Shown here piece by piece: positions 48,076 through 55,673 of a DNA stretch of 64,000 bases. The stretch covers positions 1-64,000 of the forward strand of contig JAHJWB010000018.1 in the NCBI GenBank assembly GCA_018828125.1. Reading direction: 5' to 3'. Source of the DNA: Gammaproteobacteria bacterium (GTDB lineage: Bacteria; Pseudomonadota; Gammaproteobacteria; Burkholderiales; Burkholderiaceae_C). Position numbers and translations under genes: made by a program. Position 1 is the stretch's first letter. Each line of letters starts with the position of its first letter. The notes under the pieces are model-generated. The model saw only the letters and a program-made list of their open reading frames with translations, searched no databases and was not told the origin of the DNA.

Positions 48076-48164
48076 GCAGCCGTTGGTTCGGCCCGTCGCA
48101 TGGGTCTTCGCGCCGAAGAGGGCCCTGGACCGCAGCACCCATTGAGTTTGCTACCCTCGTGCCC

Positions 48165-49097
48165 ATGTCCGCATCCCCCTCTGCCGCCACGCGCGGTGCC
48201 TTTTGGCGCAGTCTTTATCAACGCCCCGCACTTCTCCTCATCGTCACCACCCTCATCTGGGGCAGCAATGCGGTGGCGGCGCGGTTGGCGGTGGGGAACG
48301 TGTCTCCCATGATGTTGACCACGGCGCGCTGGAGCATTGCCTGCATTGCGCTGTGGTTTGTCGCACGCCAGCAGGTGGTGCAACATTTGCCCGCACTGCG
48401 AGGACGTTGGACGTACCTGGCGCTGATGGGGGTGAGTGGGTTTACCGCGTTCAATGCGCTGTTCTACGCCGCTGCCCACCACACCACCGCCGTCAATCTG
48501 GCGCTGATTCAAGGGATGATTCCGGTGCTGGTGTTGCTGGCCGGGGTGCTGTTTTTGCGGCTGCGCGTGACCGCATTGCAGATGCTGGGGGTGGTCATCA
48601 CGCTGGCGGGTGTCGCCATCGTCGCCTCGCGCGGCACCTGGGCGGTGGTGGCGGCGCTTGACTTCAACATTGGCGATCTGTGGATTTTGCTGGCCTGTGT
48701 GCTGTACGCCGGCTACACGCTGGGGCTGCGGTCCCGCCCTGTGGTGCCGCCCCTGGTTTTCTTCTCGGCGGTGGCGGGCGTCGCGGCGCTGGCTTCGTTG
48801 CCGCTGCTGGCGGCCGAAGTGGCAACCGGGCATTTCTTCTGGCCCACGTTGCAGGGCTGGCTCATCCTGCTGTATGTGGGTCTGCTGCCATCGTTTGTCT
48901 CGCAGATCCTGTTTATCCGCGCGGTGGAGCTGATTGGCCCGGCGCGTGCCAGCGTGTTCCTCAACCTCAACCCCGTGTTTGGCCCCGCCTTGGCCGTGTG
49001 GGTGCTCAGCGAGCCCGTGGGTGCCTATCACGCGGTGGCGCTGGCGATGGTGCTTGGCGGTATCTGGATCGCAGAGCGGTTGGGCCCGCGGCGCTGA
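48165..49097 (+). CDS. DMT-superfamily (EamA) transporter
   Basis: A 310-residue inner-membrane protein with ten predicted TM helices as two EamA repeats (TTLIWGSNAVAARLAVGNV..., then WILLACVLYAGYTLGLR...), ending MVLGGIWIAERLGPRR. Drug/metabolite exporters of this type have unpredictable substrates. The start at 48165 is chosen over a GTG two codons earlier. It lies 89 bp after the response regulator and may be a regulated target (inference). Confidence 0.88.
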   Translation: MSASPSAATRGAFWRSLYQRPALLLIVTTLIWGSNAVAARLAVGNVSPMMLTTARWSIACIALWFVARQQVVQHLPALRGRWTYLALMGVSGFTAFNALFYAAAHHTTAVNLALIQGMIPVLVLLAGVLFLRLRVTALQMLGVVITLAGVAIVASRGTWAVVAALDFNIGDLWILLACVLYAGYTLGLRSRPVVPPLVFFSAVAGVAALASLPLLAAEVATGHFFWPTLQGWLILLYVGLLPSFVSQILFIRAVELIGPARASVFLNLNPVFGPALAVWVLSEPVGAYHAVALAMVLGGIWIAERLGPRR

Positions 49098-49123
49098 CAA
49101 AGGCGGTGCTCAAAATTAGGGCT

Positions 49124-49178
49124 TTTTGGCCTCTTGCGCTTATAGATAAAGCGCTGGCAGCTATCAATTTCGATTTTT
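49124..49178. repeat. Family P palindromic repeat after the DMT gene
   Basis: GGCCTCTTGCGCTTATAGAT then AAAGCGCTGGCAGCTATCAA. In reverse orientation to the copies at 25181 and 41731. Confidence 0.8.
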
Positions 49179-49195
49179 GATGTGGCCTGCCCGTG

Positions 49196-49522
49196 TCAAC
49201 GCTTCAACGCCTGCTCCAGCTGCTGCTTGTTCATCTTGGACCGCCCCGCAATGCCTTGGTGCCGCGCTTCCTCGTACAACTGTTCCTTGGTACGGCCTTG
49301 TGCGCCTTGGTGTGAACGCTTGCCACCGCGCACAGGCGCGGGTGTATCCCGCAGCGTCTTGGGGTTGGCCGTCTTGCTCTCACCGTGCTGGGCCCGTTCC
49401 TTGTTCACGGTGCGGGCTGCAATCTCCTCGGCTGTGTCCTGGCCTTTGCCACGATCCAGCAGGCTGTCCTTGATGTGTTCGTACTGTCGTTCGCGCTTGG
49501 CGCTCCAGGTGCCTCGGGGCAT
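49196..49522 (-). CDS. Small basic protein with a C-terminal Rho-N/HeH-like segment
   Basis: A 108-residue hydrophilic protein. It starts MPRGTWSAKRERQYEHIKDS and ends RSKMNKQQLEQALKR, the short helix-extended-loop-helix often seen at the end of small DNA- or RNA-binding proteins. Similar proteins are annotated as plasmid-stabilisation-like, but no toxin or partition partner is near. I assign no function. The start at 49522 is preceded by AGGAG. Confidence 0.65.
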   Translation of the reverse strand: MPRGTWSAKRERQYEHIKDSLLDRGKGQDTAEEIAARTVNKERAQHGESKTANPKTLRDTPAPVRGGKRSHQGAQGRTKEQLYEEARHQGIAGRSKMNKQQLEQALKR

Positions 49523-49690
49523 GGTGGCTCCTTTCGGTAGACAACGGGGGAAAGAGGGCACTGCGATTTTGCGGTGCCTCGCTCCAATCTAGCCGGAGAG
49601 GGCGACACGGCCGTAGGCCGTGCAAGGCGGGCGATGTAGGACAGCGGGGCGGATGATTTCGAATGCGCCGGGCCCTGATTTTTGAATGAA

Positions 49691-49738
49691 ATATGCCTCT
49701 AGCGCTTACTGGATAAGCGCTAGCAGCTATCATTTTGA
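49691..49738. repeat. Family P palindromic repeat, reference copy
   Basis: GCCTCTAGCGCTTACTGGAT then AAGCGCTAGCAGCTATCATT. Arms of CTAGCGCTTA and its complement around a short loop. It ends at the stop of the CheX-like gene. Confidence 0.85.
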
Positions 49739-49742
49739 ATAA

Positions 49743-50429
49743 CTACATCCCCAGCGATTTCAGCAAAGCATCCGTGTCGTCTGGCCCCGCAGGCGGAGGC
49801 GGGGGCACCTGCGGCGCTTCTTGCGACTGGGCCATCAGCGCGTCGGCGTCTGGCACCTCCTGGGCTTCAAAGTCGTACAACTTGATGAACTCTGTGCGGT
49901 CAATCGCCAGTTCGAGGTAGAAGATGTTGTTGTTGCTGGTGTAGAAGGTGACGCGCCGGGCTTCGGGCTTGTCCAGGTTGGCGTCCACGCTCAGCATCAC
50001 CTGCTTGTTCAGCACCAGCATCTTGGGTTGGTTCTGGGTGATGTGGGTTTGCAGCTCGCGGCGCACTTTGCCGGTGAAGTCGCCCACCACCTGGTTCATC
50101 AGCTCACCCATCACGTTGCTCACTTCGTCCGAGGTGTACGAGGTGACCAAGTCGTCCTTGGACATCCCCATGTTGAGCAGGTAGCTGGCGTAGAGCTCCA
50201 TCGCGGCGGCGGCCGAGAAGTTGATGATCACCAGCCCCGAAAAGCCGCCGTCAAACAACACAAAACAACCGATGTCGGGCTTCAGGCAGGTTTTGCTGAT
50301 GCGCTGCACCATGCCCGAATAGTGGATCTGGCCGTGGGTCGCCACGTTCAGCACGCGCGTGACGGAGTTGCACAGGCTGATCAGGAGGTCTTCGGTGCCG
50401 TAGACGGAGGCTTTTTCTGGATGGCTCAT
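49743..50429 (-). CDS. CheX/CheC-like protein (DUF3334-type)
   Basis: A 228-residue cytoplasmic protein. The central SDEVSNVMGELMNQVVGDFTGKVRREL resembles the ExxN phosphatase helices of CheC/CheX CheY-P phosphatases (E and N in SNVMGELMNQ), preceded by CFVLFDGGFSGLVIINFSAA. A C-terminal proline linker (PQVPPPPPAGPDDTDALLKS) could be a docking tail. I believe it falls in DUF3334. No che genes are nearby; a role in signalling is inferred only. Confidence 0.65.
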   Translation of the reverse strand: MSHPEKASVYGTEDLLISLCNSVTRVLNVATHGQIHYSGMVQRISKTCLKPDIGCFVLFDGGFSGLVIINFSAAAAMELYASYLLNMGMSKDDLVTSYTSDEVSNVMGELMNQVVGDFTGKVRRELQTHITQNQPKMLVLNKQVMLSVDANLDKPEARRVTFYTSNNNIFYLELAIDRTEFIKLYDFEAQEVPDADALMAQSQEAPQVPPPPPAGPDDTDALLKSLGM

Positions 50430-50658
50430 GGTGTGGGTCTGGGAGTGTTTAATTCAGGATAACCGCGCTGGGCAGAGCATAGGCGAAGGCGCACCGCTCT
50501 ACCAGAGTGGTTTCCGTCGCAGCTGGAAGAAGAAAGATGCGGTGTCCATCGCCGCTTCAGCGCTACCACGGCCAAGGCCCGAACACCGCGCGAGATGCTG
50601 CGGGTTGACAACCCAACGGGCCCGGGTATCGTCCCTCACCATACAGAGGGAGCGCGTG

Positions 50659-51840
50659 ATGGGTGCAGTTAGCTATGGTTTGACCGATTTTCAGGCGATT
50701 GCCACCGGTGCGGCCGTGTTGGCCAGTGGGGGTGGGGGCAGCTACCACGATGCCTGCGCGATTCTTCAGGAGCTGGCGGACAAGGGCTGGAGCGGCACCG
50801 TGAAAGTGCAGGGTTACGACGGCGCCACCGCTGCTTGCGTGCTGGCCATCATGGGCTCGCCTGACGCGGCCGATGGGCTGACACTGGCGGCCATTCAAAA
50901 CTCCGTAGCCAACACCGTGCAGGTGCTGGAGGCCTCCACTGGCGTTCCGCTGGGGGCCTTCATCCCCGTAGAGATTGGCCCCATCAACTCGCTGGTGCCC
51001 TTGATTGGCGCCGCCATGTCGCAGCGCGCCGTGTGGGTGGTGGACGGCGACGGCGCCGGGCGCGCCGTGCCCGAGCTGCCGCAGACCACGTTCACCGGCA
51101 CCGCAGCACTGGCTCCGTGCCCCGCAGCGTTGGCCAGCGATGCCTCTGTGCCTGCTGACATCGAATCGGCCGTGCTCGGCGCGTCCACCGCGGCGCGGGT
51201 CGAGACTCTGGCTGGCGGGGTGGTGTCCGGGTTTGGCGGGTATTCCGGCATTGCGATGTGGCCGTCCAACGCCCGCAATGGTTTTGCGCTGTCAGGCAGT
51301 TACATCCCCGGCACGCTGGGGCAGGCGCGTGCACTGGGGTTGCAAATGCTTCAGGCGGTCAACCCGTTGCCCACCAACGCAGTGGCCAGCGCCATCGCCG
51401 CCATTACCGGCCGCGTGGCGAGCGCGGTGGTGACCAACTTCTTCATCACGGCAGTCACACAGTCCACGTCCAGTGCGTCGCTCGATTCCGGCATCATCCG
51501 GTTGGACAACAGCCCCGACCCCAGCCTGAGCACGCAAACGCACACCCTGTACAACCTGAACGAGAACCTCATCATGTTTTCGTCCTCCAGCAGCGTGCCG
51601 GACATCATCGCGCCCGACTCCATCTGCTACTACTCTGAGAGCACAGGCCGGGGCTTCTCCAACGCCAGTGACGACCTGGCGTTGTACTTTGACGCTGCCA
51701 CGGGCAAAAGCACCGGCCGGGCCGTGAGCGTGATTGCAGTCCAGACGGCGCCGCAGCTCTACAACACGCCGGGCGTGGTGGCATCGTTTGCGGCACTGCT
51801 GCGCAACATGGGCTACGCGGGTGCGATGCCCGCAGCCTGA
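50659..51840 (+). CDS. DUF917 family protein (S-methyl thiohydantoin desulfurase type)
   Basis: A 393-residue protein with the DUF917 start GLTDFQAIATGAAVLASGGG, VEIGPINSLVPL and VDGDGAGRAVPELPQTTF. The family accompanies hydantoinase/urea-type nitrogen catabolism genes and includes S-methyl thiohydantoin desulfurase. Only one DUF917 copy and no hydantoinase lie here. The ATG at 50659 has GGGAG upstream; the longer frame has no homology. Confidence 0.8.
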   Translation: MGAVSYGLTDFQAIATGAAVLASGGGGSYHDACAILQELADKGWSGTVKVQGYDGATAACVLAIMGSPDAADGLTLAAIQNSVANTVQVLEASTGVPLGAFIPVEIGPINSLVPLIGAAMSQRAVWVVDGDGAGRAVPELPQTTFTGTAALAPCPAALASDASVPADIESAVLGASTAARVETLAGGVVSGFGGYSGIAMWPSNARNGFALSGSYIPGTLGQARALGLQMLQAVNPLPTNAVASAIAAITGRVASAVVTNFFITAVTQSTSSASLDSGIIRLDNSPDPSLSTQTHTLYNLNENLIMFSSSSSVPDIIAPDSICYYSESTGRGFSNASDDLALYFDAATGKSTGRAVSVIAVQTAPQLYNTPGVVASFAALLRNMGYAGAMPAA

Positions 51841-51862
51841 TCGCACTGCACAGACGGTATCG

Positions 51863-52915
51863 ATGGAACCAATTTTTGCTGCCATGGTGGATGAACCGGA
51901 CCTGAACAAAGAGCGGCTGGAGCTGGTGCTGGAAGCCGCCGGGCTGGACCTGTGGGAGAACGACCTGGTCACCGGCCAGGTCACCCACAAGGCCACCAAA
52001 ACGTTTTTGGAGCTGGGCTTCTCCGAGGACGAAATCGTCTCGGGCGTGCAGGACATTTACGGCCTGTTTCACCCCGGCGACCTCGATGTGGTGCGTCAAG
52101 CCGTGGCTGACCATGTGAACGGCGTGACCGCGCAATACCGCGCCGAGTTTCGCCTGCGCTCCAAGGCGGGCGAATGGGTGTGGTTTGCCAACTACGGCCG
52201 CATCATGGACCGCAGCGGTGCAACCCCTGGCAAGCGGCTGATTGGTGTGACCTTCAACATCAACGACCGCAAACAAAAAGAAGACGAAATCGCGCAGATC
52301 AACCGCCAGTTGATCGAGCAGAACAAGCTGCTGCAAGAGTTCAACACGGCGCTGGAGCTGCTGGCGTCGAACGACTCCCTCACGGGCCTGGCCAACCGGC
52401 GCACGCTGATGGAATTGGGCGCCAACGAATGCAAGCGCTCCGAGCGGTTTGACCACCCGCTGTCGCTGCTGGTTGTAGACATCGACCTGTTCAAACCGGT
52501 GAACGACGTCTGGGGGCACCTTGCTGGCGACCGCGTGATCTGCGCCGTGGCCCAGGCCTGTGCCGCACGCAAGCGCAGCGGCGTGGACATCGTGGCCCGT
52601 TTTGGCGGCGAGGAGTTCGTCATCGTGCTGCCCGAAACCGACGGCGTGAGCGCCCTGCGTGTGGCCGAGTCACTGCGCCGCGAGGTCGCCACCATGAGTG
52701 TTCCCATCAACGAAGAAGGTGCCTGTATTTCCGTCACCGTCAGCATCGGTGTAGCCACCCTGCACAAAGGCTCGGAGCTGGACTTTGAAGAGCTGGTCAA
52801 CCGCGCCGACAAGGCGCTTTACCGCGCCAAGGAAGCAGGGCGCAATGCGGTGTATTGCGCGGACGCGCATCCCGGCAGTGCAGGGGCGGTGCACGTACTG
52901 ATCGAGCCGGTATAG
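51863..52915 (+). CDS. PAS-GGDEF diguanylate cyclase
   Basis: A 350-residue cytoplasmic protein: PAS_3-type domain (~15-135; EAAGLDLWENDLVTG, FHPGDLDVV, YRAEFRLRSKAGEWVWF), a coiled coil (QINRQLIEQNKLLQEFNTAL), and a GGDEF domain (~180-340) with DPLTGLANRRTL-like NDSLTGLANRRTL, VDIDLFKPVNDVWGHLAGD and the active site FGGEEFVIVLP. It starts 22 bp after the DUF917 gene, so the two may be cotranscribed. Confidence 0.9.
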   Translation: MEPIFAAMVDEPDLNKERLELVLEAAGLDLWENDLVTGQVTHKATKTFLELGFSEDEIVSGVQDIYGLFHPGDLDVVRQAVADHVNGVTAQYRAEFRLRSKAGEWVWFANYGRIMDRSGATPGKRLIGVTFNINDRKQKEDEIAQINRQLIEQNKLLQEFNTALELLASNDSLTGLANRRTLMELGANECKRSERFDHPLSLLVVDIDLFKPVNDVWGHLAGDRVICAVAQACAARKRSGVDIVARFGGEEFVIVLPETDGVSALRVAESLRREVATMSVPINEEGACISVTVSIGVATLHKGSELDFEELVNRADKALYRAKEAGRNAVYCADAHPGSAGAVHVLIEPV

Positions 52916-52958
52916 GCAGCAAGCGGTCTGCTGATCAGCCAGGCCCGCGCCTCCACAC

Positions 52959-54260
52959 TCACTCCTCGCTCGTCCACTCCACCTGCACGCCCAGGCTGCG
53001 CAGGTTCTCCACAAAGTGCGGGTGCGCACGGCGGATGGGTGTGGCGTTGCGAATCTCCGAGCGCCCGGGTGTGCTCGCCGCCACCATGAAGAGCGCAATC
53101 GCCACGCGGATGATGTAGGGGCTCTCCACCACCGCAGGCGTCAGCGGGTTGCCGCCAAAGGTGACCAGCCGGTGCGGGTCGGACTGGAACACATGCGCGC
53201 CAAACTTCGACAACTCGCCCGCCCAGCCTAAAGCGCCGTCGTACACCTTGTTCCAGAACAGCGCATTGCCTTCGGCCCGCACACCGAGGGCGATGAAGAT
53301 GGGCAGCAGGTCCACCGGAAAGTACGGCCAGGGCGCCGCCTCCACCTTGGTCAGCACATTGCTGGTGAACGGCGTCTGCACCTTGAGCGGCCCCGCGCAG
53401 TGCGCGCGCGACCAGCCGTCCTCGTGCGTGATGGTGACGCCAAACTTGGCGAACGTGCGGTCGATGAGCGGAAAGTTCTCGGGCGCGCTGTTCTTCACCA
53501 CCACGTCGCCACCGGTGATGGCACCGAGCGCAAGAAAGGTGGTGATCTCGTGGAAATCCTCGTCAAAGCGAAACTCGCCACCGCGCAGCTGCGTGCCGCC
53601 GTGCACGGTGATGCGCGAGGTGCCCATGCCTTCGATGCGCACGCCGATCATGGTCATGAAGCGGCAGAACTCCTGCACGTGCGGCTCCGACGCGGCGTTC
53701 GTCAGCACCGACGTGCCTTCGGCCGTGGCGGCACACAGCACAAAGTTCTCGGTGGTGGTGACCGATGCGTAGTCCAGCCAGTGGTGGTTGGCCTGCAGCC
53801 TGCCTTCGCAGTGGATCAGCAGCGAGCCCTCGGCGCGCTCCACGCGCCCACCAAATCGGTGGAACACCTCCACGTGCGGGTCGATTTCGCGCACGCCCAG
53901 CGTGCAGCCTTTGACGTTGTCTTCCAGCCGCGCCACGCCAAAGCGCGCCAGCAGAGGCGGCACCAGCATGATGGACGAGCGCATTTCTTCGGGCAGGCGG
54001 TGGTGGGCCGCGTCGAACGTGGTGGCGTGGTGGTGCAACTCCAGCGTGCCGGTGGCGTGGTCCATCTGCACATCGCTGCCCAGCGTGCGGAAGATGTCGA
54101 GGATCTTGCGCACGTCGGTGATGTCGGGCACGCCGAGCAGCCTAAGCGGCTCGTTGGTGAGCAGCGTGGCGCACAGCACGGGCAGCACGGCGTTCTTGTT
54201 GGCAGAAGGAATGATGCGGCCCTGCAGCGGGGTGCCGCCGTGGACGACGAGGTTGGACAT
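52959..54260 (-). CDS. MurA-family UDP-GlcNAc 1-carboxyvinyltransferase paralogue
   Basis: A 433-residue EPSP-synthase-fold enzyme. The substrate Lys-Asn pair sits in SANKNAVLPVLCATL, and the catalytic Cys loop reads VKGCTLGVREIDPH (family: GGCAIGARPVDLH), so the Cys is kept but the loop has drifted. GEFRFDEDFHEITTFLALGA and RRAHPHFVENL are also atypical. Housekeeping murA in this group lies in the hisG/mla cluster, so this is probably a second, specialised copy (inference from known gene order). It may make a modified sugar precursor. Confidence 0.75.
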   Translation of the reverse strand: MSNLVVHGGTPLQGRIIPSANKNAVLPVLCATLLTNEPLRLLGVPDITDVRKILDIFRTLGSDVQMDHATGTLELHHHATTFDAAHHRLPEEMRSSIMLVPPLLARFGVARLEDNVKGCTLGVREIDPHVEVFHRFGGRVERAEGSLLIHCEGRLQANHHWLDYASVTTTENFVLCAATAEGTSVLTNAASEPHVQEFCRFMTMIGVRIEGMGTSRITVHGGTQLRGGEFRFDEDFHEITTFLALGAITGGDVVVKNSAPENFPLIDRTFAKFGVTITHEDGWSRAHCAGPLKVQTPFTSNVLTKVEAAPWPYFPVDLLPIFIALGVRAEGNALFWNKVYDGALGWAGELSKFGAHVFQSDPHRLVTFGGNPLTPAVVESPYIIRVAIALFMVAASTPGRSEIRNATPIRRAHPHFVENLRSLGVQVEWTSEE

Positions 54261-54361
54261 GGGGAGTGGTAAAGGAGATGCCTGGGCGGGCCAGGGGTTG
54301 CGCGAGGTCGATACTCTAACTGGGTTGGGTTTTTTGTGTATTTGGGGGCGGTGTGCTTGTG

Positions 54362-55022
54362 TTGAGGGCGGAGGCCGGGTTGTCGCCCCGGCGGGCGACT
54401 CACTTTTCTTTGCTTCGCCAAAGAAAAGTAAGCAAAAGAAAGGCGACCCCCAGTCTGCGACCCCTGCGCTTCGCTACGGGGCGACCTGCGTCAGGGCGGT
54501 TGCGGGGTGCGCCGCAGAACTCACTGCGCTGCGTTGCAGCTCCGTTCAAACAACTGCGGCGAGTCAGATCACGAAGCATGCGCGCTCCGACGCGCATGCT
54601 CACCCCGCAACCGCCCCGCCGCAGGCGCAGCCAGCAGGGGGTTGGGCACCCGAATATCCAACAGCCGAACAGCCACACGGGCCTTTGCTTCGCTCGGCCT
54701 CACCTCGCGGGCGCAAGCGCCACGCGCTGCGCAAACTGGGCCGAGCGAAGCAATGGCCCGAATGGATGTCCGCTCCCCGGGTTCCCTTCAGGATGCGCCG
54801 AGGAGCGCAGCGGCCAGCGGATCAGGGCTCGCGATTGTCTGAGCGCAACGCAGTGGAGCGAGTTCGAGCGAGACCCCGCTGGACGCGAGCACCGCAGGTT
54901 GCCCGCAGCGAAGCGAAGGGACGCAGCGTGTAGGGTCGCCTTCTCTTTGGTGACTTTCTCTTGGCGACGCAAGAGAAAGTTACTGCGCCGCCGGGCGCAC
55001 ACCCCGGCCTCCGCCCTCTGCA
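54362..55022. repeat. ~0.66-kb repeat element with long terminal inverted repeats, copy 1
   Basis: No credible gene. It begins GAGGGCGGAGGCCGG and ends CCGGCCTCCGCCCTC; the outer ~85 bp on each side are imperfect inverted repeats (both include AAGAGAAAG- or AAAGAAAAG-type sequence and GGCGACCC). Inside are strong stems: GGGCGGTTGCGGGGTG with CACCCCGCAACCGCCC, GCATGCGCG with CGCGCATGC, and GGCCTTTGCTTCGCTCGGCC with GGCCGAGCGAAGCAATGGCC. A second copy in the same orientation starts at ~63466. It fills most of the 54261-55195 gap. Confidence 0.85.
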
Positions 55023-55049
55023 AAGGCATGGGAATCGGCCAGTGCAGGG

Positions 55050-55073
55050 CTTCGACAAGCTCAGCCCGAACGG
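55050..55073 (+). repeat. 24-mer repeat
   Basis: CTTCGACAAGCTCAGCCCG followed by AACGG. It recurs at 55094-55115 and, inverted, at 63368 and 63408. Confidence 0.85.
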
Positions 55074-55093
55074 ACAGCTGAACCGATCAGACC

Positions 55094-55115
55094 CCGACAA
55101 GCTCAGCCCGAATGG
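55094..55115 (+). repeat. 24-mer repeat, second copy
   Basis: CCGACAAGCTCAGCCCGAATGG, one or two mismatches from its neighbour. Confidence 0.8.
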
Positions 55116-55136
55116 CCGACAGCATGGGGTATGCCG

Positions 55137-55195
55137 CAAAAATAATAGCTATAAGCGCTTTATGGACAAGCGCCAGCGGCAGAAACAACCAAAAA
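55137..55195. repeat. Family P palindromic repeat before the 2Fe-2S gene end
   Basis: AATAGCTATAAGCGCTTTAT then GGACAAGCGCCAGCGGC. It ends at the stop codon of the minus-strand iron-sulfur gene. Confidence 0.75.
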
Positions 55196-55654
55196 TCAAC
55201 CCCGCCCCTCAGCCGCCTGATGAATCGCCGCCCGAATCCTCGGATACGTCCCGCAGCGGCACGCATTGCCCCCCATTGCCGCATCAATGTCCGCATCGCT
55301 GGGCTTGGGCGTTTTCTTCAGCAGCGCGCAGGCCGACATCAGCTGCCCGCTTTGGCAGTAGCCACACTGGGCCACATCCAGCACGGTCCAGGCGGTGCGC
55401 AGGGCGGTGGCCTCGGGGCCTTGCAGGCCTTCGATGGTGGTGACATCGGCATCGCCCACGGCGGACAAGGGCGTGATGCAGGCGCGCACCGGCTCGCCAT
55501 TCAGATGCACGGTGCAGGCGCCGCACAGCGCCATGCCGCAGCCAAACTTGGTGCCGTTCATGTGCAGTTCGCCGCGCAGCACCCACAGCAGGGGCGTGTC
55601 GGGTTCGGCGGTGACGGAGATGGCTTTGCCGTTGATGCGCAGGGTGGTGGTCAT
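55196..55654 (-). CDS. 2Fe-2S subunit of an isoquinoline 1-oxidoreductase-type molybdenum hydroxylase
   Basis: A 152-residue small subunit with two 2Fe-2S clusters. Plant-type cluster [15 protein letters not shown] plus a later Cys (RACITP), and the helical cluster [10 protein letters not shown] with CRCGTYPR. It transfers electrons from the molybdopterin subunit encoded just upstream (19 bp gap). IorA-like: no FAD subunit is present, so the electron acceptor is likely a cytochrome or quinone. Confidence 0.9.
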   Translation of the reverse strand: MTTTLRINGKAISVTAEPDTPLLWVLRGELHMNGTKFGCGMALCGACTVHLNGEPVRACITPLSAVGDADVTTIEGLQGPEATALRTAWTVLDVAQCGYCQSGQLMSACALLKKTPKPSDADIDAAMGGNACRCGTYPRIRAAIHQAAEGRG

Positions 55655-55673
55655 CGTCGTTCCTTGGGTCGGT

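Noticed and set aside
47580-49100. 506-residue minus-strand frame opposite the response regulator and DMT gene
   Set aside because: Spans two real genes and their spacer; no recognisable domain.
54507-55081. Several frames of 100-240 residues in the large repeat
   Set aside because: Frames exist in all phases on both strands of a palindromic GC-rich element, differ between the two copies, and have no domain; the sequence is better explained as a non-coding repeat.
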